Below, piece by piece: positions 58,813-64,000 of a DNA stretch of 64,000 bases (position 1 is its first letter; each line of letters begins with the position of its first letter). The stretch lies in the NCBI GenBank assembly GCA_019418225.1, contig DYCF01000002.1, positions 1 to 64,000 of the forward strand, in the 5' to 3' direction. The DNA comes from Clostridiales bacterium (GTDB taxonomy: Bacteria; Bacillota; Clostridia; Lachnospirales; Cellulosilyticaceae). The translations under genes and the position numbers were made by a program. Under the pieces are notes generated by a model. That model was not told the origin of the DNA and did no database searches. It was given only the letters and a program-made list of their open reading frames with translations.

Positions 58813-60954
58813 ATGGATATTGTACAGATTTTACAACAGGAATTAGGTATTAAAAAGGGACAAGTAGAAAATACAATTAAGCTGATTGATGAAGGAAATA
58901 CTATTCCTTTTATTGCAAGATATAGAAAGGAACTCACAGGCGGTTTAAATGATGAGGTATTACGTCAATTTGGGGAACGTTATACTTATCTGCAAAATTT
59001 AATGGCTCGTAAGGAGCAAGTTATCAAAAGTATTGAAGAACAGGGTAAACTTACAGAAGAATTAAAAGCAGCTATTTGGTCAGCAGCGACAGCTACAGAA
59101 GTTGAAGATTTATATATGCCTTATCGTCCTAAAAAACGTACGCGTGCGACTATTGCCAAGGAAAGAGGATTAGAGCCACTAGCAGCAATAATTAAGGAGC
59201 AAAGGGCAAATAACATAGAAGAGCGCGCTATGCAGTTTGTAAATGAAGAAAAGGGTGTAGCTACTCTTCAAGCAGCAATTGATGGGGCAAAAGACATATT
59301 AGCAGAAGAGATTTCAGATGATGCGAAGTATAGAGGTTATATTAGAAAGCTGACCTTTAATAAAGGACTAATCGTTACAAAGGCTAAAGATGAAAAAGAA
59401 AAAACAGTTTTTGAAATGTACTATGACTATAGTGAAAAAGTAAGTTCTATACCAGGCCATCGTATTTTAGCCATTAATCGTGGAGAAAATGAAAAGGCTT
59501 TAGGGGTTAAAATTGAAGCACCCATAGAAGAGATTGCTGCTTATTTAGAACGTAATGTTATTCAAAAAGAAAGTACAACAAGCGTTTTATTACAAGAAAT
59601 GCTTCAAGATGCTTATAAGAGACTTATTGCACCAGCTGTTGAACGTGATATTCGTAATGAACTCACTGAAAAAGCACAAGAGGGTGCACTTGAAGTCTTT
59701 AAGAAAAATCTTTATCAGCTTTTAATGCAAGCACCTATCAAAGGACATACTGTCATGGGAATTGATCCAGCATATCGTACAGGCTGTAAGATTGCAGTTG
59801 TAGATGAAACGGGCAAGAAACTTGATAAAACGGTAGTTTTCCCAACACCACCACAAAATAAAATTGAAGAGTCTAAAGAAGTGCTTAAAGCACTTATTGA
59901 AAAATATGATGTAGATTTACTTTCGATAGGAAATGGGACAGCTTCTCGTGAAACGGAAAAATTCGTAGCAGATATGTTAAAAGAAATTGATAAGAAACTG
60001 CATTATGTTATTGTCAATGAAGCAGGGGCTTCTGTTTATTCAGCCTCTAAATTGGGTACAGAGGAGTTTCCAAATGATGATGTAGGGGTAAGAAGTGCAG
60101 TTTCAATTGCAAGACGCCTTCAAGATCCCCTTGCTGAACTTGTAAAAATTGAACCTAAGGCAATTGGAGTAGGACAATATCAACATGATATGAATCAAAA
60201 ACGTTTGGAAGAGTCTTTAAGCGGTGTTGTAGAAGGTGCAGTAAATGAGGTGGGTGTAGATATTAATACAGCTTCAGCTTCCTTACTACAATATGTAGCA
60301 GGAATTAAAAAGACTGTGTCTCAAAATATTATTGCTTATCGTGAAGAGGTAGGTAGTTTTAAAAATCGTACAATGATTAAAAAGGTGAAAGGATTAGGGC
60401 CAAAAGTATTTGAGCAATGTGCAGGGTTCTTACGAATTCTTGATGGGGATAATTTCTTAGACAGCACAGGTATACATCCAGAATCCTATCATATTGCTAA
60501 GGCGCTACTTAAAGAGTTAGGCCTTAGTGAAGCTGATTTAGGAAAAGGGCAATTACATGGTTTATGCAGTAAAATTACAGATATTGAAGCTTTAGCTCAA
60601 AAGTTAGAAACAGGGGTAGCAACACTAGAAGATATTATTAAAGAGTTAGAGAAACCAGGTAGAGACCCTCGTGAAGATATGCCACAACCTATCTTACACA
60701 GTGAAGTGTTAGAGATTAAAGACTTAAAAGAAGGCATGAAGCTTAAGGGTACAGTTAGAAATATTGTGGACTTTGGTGCCTTTGTAGATATTGGTGTACA
60801 TCAAGATGGACTTGTACACCTATCACAAATGAGTAATAAGTTTATTAAGCATCCGTTAGAAGTGGTTAAAGTAGGCGATATTGTGGATGTTAGTATTTTA
60901 TCTGTAGATGTAGAGAAAAATAAAATATCTTTAAGTATGAAAAACGCTAAATAG
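58813..60954 (+). CDS. tex: Tex-family RNA-binding protein (YqgF-like, HhH and S1 domains)
   Basis: A conserved nucleic-acid-binding factor thought to affect transcription and RNA. The N-terminal Tex helical domain (GNTIPFIARYRKELTGGLND), a YqgF/RNaseH-like domain (MGIDPAYRTGCKIAVVDETG, about 318-440), helix-hairpin-helix segments (NTASASLLQYVAGIKKTVSQ, IKKVKGLGPKVFEQCAGFLR) and a C-terminal S1 domain (GMKLKGTVRNIVDFGAFVDI, VHLSQMS) are in the usual order. 713 aa is normal. AGATAAGGAG precedes the ATG. Confidence 0.96.
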   Translation: MDIVQILQQELGIKKGQVENTIKLIDEGNTIPFIARYRKELTGGLNDEVLRQFGERYTYLQNLMARKEQVIKSIEEQGKLTEELKAAIWSAATATEVEDLYMPYRPKKRTRATIAKERGLEPLAAIIKEQRANNIEERAMQFVNEEKGVATLQAAIDGAKDILAEEISDDAKYRGYIRKLTFNKGLIVTKAKDEKEKTVFEMYYDYSEKVSSIPGHRILAINRGENEKALGVKIEAPIEEIAAYLERNVIQKESTTSVLLQEMLQDAYKRLIAPAVERDIRNELTEKAQEGALEVFKKNLYQLLMQAPIKGHTVMGIDPAYRTGCKIAVVDETGKKLDKTVVFPTPPQNKIEESKEVLKALIEKYDVDLLSIGNGTASRETEKFVADMLKEIDKKLHYVIVNEAGASVYSASKLGTEEFPNDDVGVRSAVSIARRLQDPLAELVKIEPKAIGVGQYQHDMNQKRLEESLSGVVEGAVNEVGVDINTASASLLQYVAGIKKTVSQNIIAYREEVGSFKNRTMIKKVKGLGPKVFEQCAGFLRILDGDNFLDSTGIHPESYHIAKALLKELGLSEADLGKGQLHGLCSKITDIEALAQKLETGVATLEDIIKELEKPGRDPREDMPQPILHSEVLEIKDLKEGMKLKGTVRNIVDFGAFVDIGVHQDGLVHLSQMSNKFIKHPLEVVKVGDIVDVSILSVDVEKNKISLSMKNAK

Positions 60955-60996
60955 AAGTATAGAATAAAATTAATAATAAAAAATAGATTAAAGTAC

Positions 60997-61025
60997 TTGA
61001 AAAAATATTGAGATTGGCGTATAAT
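60997..61025 (+). promoter_or_regulatory. Promoter of the FMN riboswitch and ribU
   Basis: TTGAAA (60997-61002) and TATAAT (61020-61025) with 17-bp spacing, about 25 bp before the riboswitch. Confidence 0.75.
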
Positions 61026-61050
61026 CTAGGCAAATCAAATAAAGCAATTT

Positions 61051-61177
61051 AATTCTTCAGGGCAGGGTGAAATTCCCGACCGGCGGTGATAGTCCGCGAC
61101 TGCATTACATAGGTAATGCACTGATTTGGTGAAATTCCAAAACCGACAGTAAAGTCTGGATGGTAGAAGAGCTAGAA
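61051..61177 (+). promoter_or_regulatory. FMN riboswitch (RFN element)
   Basis: The conserved RFN core is readable in order: TTCTTCAGGGCAGGGTGAAA, TTCCCGACCGGCGGT, AGTCCGCGA, a variable stem (TGCATTAC/GTAATGCA), GATTTGGTGAAATTCC, AACCGACAGT, AAAGTCTGGATG and AGAAGAGC closing the P1 stem. FMN binding should switch off the downstream riboflavin transporter. It precedes ribU, the expected target. Confidence 0.96.
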
Positions 61178-61244
61178 TGTATAAGATGAATTCGGAGAAA
61201 GTATTTTTCAAGAAATACATTTCTTTTTAAACTTAGACCATTAC

Positions 61245-61278
61245 AAGCAACCTGTTGAAAGAATAGGTTGCTTTTTTT
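61245..61278 (+). terminator. Riboswitch-linked terminator (expression platform)
   Basis: AAGCAACCT pairs with AGGTTGCTT around an 11-nt loop, followed by five more T. It lies between the FMN aptamer and ribU, so FMN-induced termination is the likely mechanism; I did not resolve the antiterminator pairing. Confidence 0.85.
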
Positions 61279-61352
61279 GATTGAATAAAAGATAGTAGTT
61301 GTTTTATTTATTATGGTTTAGGAAATCATAAGTTTAAGGGAGGATTCAGATT

Positions 61353-61949
61353 ATGAAAGATAAAAAATTACTTACAACAGCTAATATGGTGAAAATCGGG
61401 ATTTTAGGTGCATTAGCAATTGTACTTATGAGAACCTTTGAGATTCCATTGCCTATTTTTCCAAGCTTCTTAAAGATAGATTTTGGTGATGTGCCAGCGG
61501 TTATTGCAACACTTGTTATTCATCCACTAGGAGGGGTCATTGTTGTAATCATCAAGAACCTACTTGCATTATTTAACTCAAGCACTGGTGGTGTAGGTGA
61601 AATTGCCAATGTAATCGTAGGAATTGCTTATATTGTTCCTATTGCATTTATGACTAGAAAAAATGCTAGTATCAAAAATATTATTATAGGTAGTGTAATC
61701 AGTGTTATTCTTATGATGGGTGCGGGGATGATCACAAATGCCCTCATTACAATGCCACTTTATGGTGAAGAAGCATGTATAGGAATGGGTGCAGCTATTA
61801 ATCCAAACATTGTAGACAAATGGACATTTTTACTATATGTAATCGCGCCATTTAACTTAATAAAAGGTGTGCTTGTTTCAATTGTAAGTACAATTTTTGT
61901 AAAGGCAATAGAACCAGCACTTAAACATTTAAGAATAAGTAGAGCTTAA
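61353..61949 (+). CDS. ribU: Riboflavin ECF transporter S component RibU
   Basis: The membrane substrate-binding subunit that imports riboflavin with a shared energy-coupling factor module (not encoded here). About six hydrophobic segments; typical RibU features are IPLPIFPSFLKIDFGDVPAV, GPxxG-type HPLGGVIVVIIKNLLALF and GEIANVIVG. 198 aa. GGGAGGATT precedes ATG 61353. Control by the FMN riboswitch upstream strongly supports the assignment. Confidence 0.95.
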   Translation: MKDKKLLTTANMVKIGILGALAIVLMRTFEIPLPIFPSFLKIDFGDVPAVIATLVIHPLGGVIVVIIKNLLALFNSSTGGVGEIANVIVGIAYIVPIAFMTRKNASIKNIIIGSVISVILMMGAGMITNALITMPLYGEEACIGMGAAINPNIVDKWTFLLYVIAPFNLIKGVLVSIVSTIFVKAIEPALKHLRISRA

Positions 61950-61965
61950 GTACTTTAAAGCATTT

Positions 61966-62028
61966 AAAGACAAGGCATATTACGGAGCAGGAGGGATAGC
62001 TTCGTAGTAGGCCTTGTCTTTCTTTTTA
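61966..62028 (+). terminator. Terminator after ribU
   Basis: AAAGACAAGGC pairs with GCCTTGTCTTT, with an inner TTACG/CGTAG-type pair, followed by CTTTTT. Confidence 0.85.
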
Positions 62029-62146
62029 AAAGCAGACAGTGTATAATTTATAGAATGCTGTCAATATTTAAAAGGAAAGAGTTGCAACTTTATAAAGTGC
62101 GTATTAGAATGAAAAAGTAATGATGTATGAGAGAGGATAATTAATA

Positions 62147-62566
62147 ATGACCGTTTATGAAACGACTAATGAAAAGGAAACCTTTGAGATCGGATATGAA
62201 ATAGCAAAGAATAGTTTAAAAGGGGATATTTATTGTTTAATAGGTGATTTAGGTGTAGGGAAAACTGTATTTTCTAAAGGATTTGCAGAAGGTCTTGGCA
62301 TTACAGAGCCTATTACAAGTCCAACTTTTACAATTGTACAGGAATATGAAGGTGAAAAACCACTTTATCATTTTGATATGTACCGTATTGAAGATCCAGA
62401 TGAACTTGAGATGATTGGTTATGAAGATTATTTCTATGGGCAAGGTGTTTGTCTTATAGAGTGGGCAAATAATGTAGAAGATGTTATTCCTGAAGAAGCT
62501 AAATGGATTTATATTGAGAAAGATTTAGAAAAAGGTTTTGACTATCGTAAAATAACTATAAAGTAG
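62147..62566 (+). CDS. tsaE: tRNA threonylcarbamoyladenosine synthesis ATPase TsaE
   Basis: Partner of TsaB and TsaD in making t6A37 of tRNA. P-loop GDLGVGKTVFSKGFAEGL, SPTFTIVQEY, YHFDMYRI and EWANN are the family motifs. 139 aa. It leads the common bacterial cluster tsaE-tsaB-rimI, with an 8-nt gap to tsaB. Confidence 0.95.
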   Translation: MTVYETTNEKETFEIGYEIAKNSLKGDIYCLIGDLGVGKTVFSKGFAEGLGITEPITSPTFTIVQEYEGEKPLYHFDMYRIEDPDELEMIGYEDYFYGQGVCLIEWANNVEDVIPEEAKWIYIEKDLEKGFDYRKITIK

Positions 62567-62574
62567 GTGGAAAA

Positions 62575-63300
62575 ATGAACATATTAGCAATTGATGCTTC
62601 TGGGATTGCTGGAAGTGTAGCATATATTAGAGATGGAAAGTTAGCAGGTGAATATTATATTTGTCATAAGTTAACGCATTCTGAAACAATTATGCCTATG
62701 TTAGAGCATATGAGAGATTTAATAGGGATAGATTTAGAGAAATTAGATGCAATAGCTGTAACAAGTGGGCCAGGATCATTTACAGGTCTTCGTATTGGTG
62801 TAACTACGGCTAAGGCGTTGGCATTAGCTTTAAACATACCTGTTGTAGGGATTCCGACGTTAGATGCTTTAGCACATAATATGACACATACTACAGCAAC
62901 GATATGTCCAATTATGGATGCACGTAGAAATCAAGTGTATACAGCTGTTTACAAATGGGAAGGCAGTGAACTTATGCGTTTAACAGACCATTTGGCATGT
63001 GACATGGATGAACACTTAGAAATGCTTGCAAATAGAAATGAAGACATCCTATTCCTTGGTGATGGTGTAGAGATTTATCGTGAAAAAGTTATAGCTAAGT
63101 TAGGAGAAAAGGCGTTATTTGCACCAGGTTTCTTAAATCTTCAACGTGCTGGCACTTTAGCAGAAGCAGCATGCAAGGCTTATGAAAGAGGAGAAGCTTG
63201 CGATGCAGATACATTTGTACCTATTTATCTTCGTAAATCACAAGCTGAAAGAGAACGTGAAGAGCGCCTAGCAAAGGAACAAGGTAATGGTAACTGTTAG
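62575..63300 (+). CDS. tsaB: tRNA threonylcarbamoyladenosine synthesis protein TsaB
   Basis: The non-catalytic ASKHA-fold partner of TsaD. ILAIDASG at the N-terminus, VTSGPGSFTGLRIGVTTAKA and PIMDARRNQVYTAVY are family hallmarks. The C-terminus is charged (AEREREERLAKEQGNGNC). 241 aa. GTAGGTGG precedes the ATG. It overlaps rimI by 14 nt. Confidence 0.95.
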   Translation: MNILAIDASGIAGSVAYIRDGKLAGEYYICHKLTHSETIMPMLEHMRDLIGIDLEKLDAIAVTSGPGSFTGLRIGVTTAKALALALNIPVVGIPTLDALAHNMTHTTATICPIMDARRNQVYTAVYKWEGSELMRLTDHLACDMDEHLEMLANRNEDILFLGDGVEIYREKVIAKLGEKALFAPGFLNLQRAGTLAEAACKAYERGEACDADTFVPIYLRKSQAEREREERLAKEQGNGNC

Positions 63301-63727
63301 AAGAATGACACAGGAAGATATTGAAGGCGTATATGATTTAGAATGTCGCAGTTTTAGTATCCCTTGGTCATTAGATTCTTTAAAGAAAGAAATAGAAAAC
63401 CAGCTTGCGTATTACATTGTTTTAGAGTGTGAAGAAAAGATTATAGGTTACGGTGGCTTATGGGGCATATTAGGAGAAGGTGAGATTACTAATATTGCTG
63501 TAGATAGTGATTATCGCGGTAAGGGATATGGCCATCTTATTGTAAAAAGTTTAGTGGACTATAGTAAAGCGGAAGAATTTGAAAGATTAACGCTAGAAGT
63601 AAGAAGTAGCAATGAAGTGGCACAAAAGCTTTATGAGAAAAATGGCTTCCATAAAATAGCTGTTCGAAAAAATTATTACCAAAAGCCCACAGAGGATGCT
63701 ATTATTATGGCACTGGAGAATAGGTAA
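63287..63727 (+). CDS. rimI: Ribosomal protein S18-alanine N-acetyltransferase RimI
   Basis: A GNAT enzyme that acetylates protein N-termini, by family S18. GEITNIAVDSDYRGKGYGHL is the acetyl-CoA loop, and LEVRSSNEVAQKLYEKNGF the second conserved block. 146 aa is typical. The 14-nt overlap with tsaB implies coupled translation. tsaD is often next in such clusters but does not follow in the visible sequence. Confidence 0.92.
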   Translation: MVTVRRMTQEDIEGVYDLECRSFSIPWSLDSLKKEIENQLAYYIVLECEEKIIGYGGLWGILGEGEITNIAVDSDYRGKGYGHLIVKSLVDYSKAEEFERLTLEVRSSNEVAQKLYEKNGFHKIAVRKNYYQKPTEDAIIMALENR

Positions 63728-63746
63728 GAATTCATAATGAAAAGAT

Positions 63747-63808
63747 TTAAGGAGGTGCACTATAAATTTTGGAGCATGAGTTCTAGAATTTATAGTGCAC
63801 CTCCTTAA
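63747..63808 (+). terminator. Perfect 22-bp inverted repeat after rimI, possible terminator
   Basis: Arms at 63747-63768 and 63787-63808 are exact reverse complements (TTAAGGAGGTGCACTATAAA... and ...TTTATAGTGCACCTCCTTAA) around an 18-nt loop. Only AGTTTATT follows instead of a true T-run, so it may protect or process the mRNA end. One arm carries a perfect AAGGAGGTG, the other its anti-sequence. Confidence 0.6.
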
Positions 63809-63957
63809 GTTTATTACAGGAAGATTACAATTTGAAAACAGAATATGAATAAGAAAGGTCTAAGACCTTGAATATGTTATAATAATTCGGTTGAAAAAGT
63901 TAAAAAAAGTAAAAAGTGTGTATAATAATAGGCGCTTTAAGTAAAAAGGAGTAAACT

Positions 63958-64000
63958 ATGAAAAGAAAAGTAACTAGTATATTACTACTTAGTACAATTG
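63958..64000 (+). CDS. Start of a gene cut by the window end, probable exported protein
   Basis: ATG 63958 follows AAAAAGGAG at good spacing, and TATAAT lies at 63921-63926. The 14 visible residues (MKRKVTSILLLSTI) look like the start of a signal peptide. Nothing more can be said. Confidence 0.7.
   Translation, partial: MKRKVTSILLLSTI

Noticed and set aside
1..64000. Prophage, transposase, toxin-antitoxin, restriction or other defence system
   Set aside because: No gene in the window has recognisable features of these; the gene content is core metabolism, transport, wall and regulation.

Overview
This window looks like chromosome from a low-GC, anaerobic, Gram-positive bacterium of the class Clostridia. 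The evidence is AT-rich DNA, strong AGGAGG-type ribosome binding sites, TTGACA/TATAAT promoters, many lipoproteins and secreted wall enzymes, and a multisubunit [FeFe] hydrogenase. A relative of Cellulosilyticum or another Lachnospirales lineage is my best guess, but this is inference from gene style, not a search. I see no prophage, insertion sequence with a transposase, CRISPR array, tRNA or rRNA.

Layout. 1-7.9 kb: an unknown protein, a PLP aminotransferase, a sodium:amino-acid symporter, a polysaccharide deacetylase, a conserved TIM-barrel protein, a secreted GDSL hydrolase and a GNAT acetyltransferase. 8-13.2 kb: a CitB-type response regulator without a kinase, then a four-gene NADH-linked [FeFe] hydrogenase operon. 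13.4-18.3 kb: a secreted M23 peptidase, a gamma-carbonic-anhydrase-like protein, a phosphoesterase, the hydrogenase maturase HydE and a HAD phosphatase. 18.5-20.6 kb: a large cell wall amidase. 21-26.6 kb: a complete oligopeptide ABC importer. 26.9-30.2 kb: a DUF445 protein, a divergent CobK-like protein, an unknown lipoprotein and a deoxynucleoside kinase. 30.5-33.5 kb: nadABC for de novo NAD synthesis. 33.7-40.1 kb: a PrsA-like foldase, an ADP-ribose pyrophosphatase-like NUDIX enzyme and a complete branched-chain amino acid importer. 40.6-43.8 kb: a YgiQ radical SAM protein and an HD-GYP protein. 43.8-48.8 kb (minus strand): a complete BMP-type nucleoside ABC importer. 49.3-50.8 kb: a second amidase paralogous to the first. 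51-55.3 kb: an ACT protein, hom, lysC and thrB. 55.4-58.5 kb: two adjacent membrane histidine kinases. 58.8-63.7 kb: Tex, an FMN riboswitch with ribU, and tsaE-tsaB-rimI. The window ends inside a new secreted-protein gene.

The least ordinary signals are these. First, the two adjacent histidine kinases have complementary lesions: one has an intact ATPase domain but a poor H-box, the other a perfect H-box but a wrecked ATPase domain. Second, a family of about 105-115 bp MITE-like repeats with TATAGA/TCTATA ends occurs in five intergenic regions, some as tandem or internally deleted copies. Third, several long perfect inverted repeats lack a U-tract, notably in the leader of the oligopeptide operon, between hom and lysC, and after rimI. 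Fourth, a promoter is followed at once by a strong terminator ahead of the liv operon, which suggests attenuation. Fifth, the hydrogenase operon ends with a free-standing thioredoxin-like [2Fe-2S] protein. Sixth, a perfect palindrome sits against the nadABC promoter.
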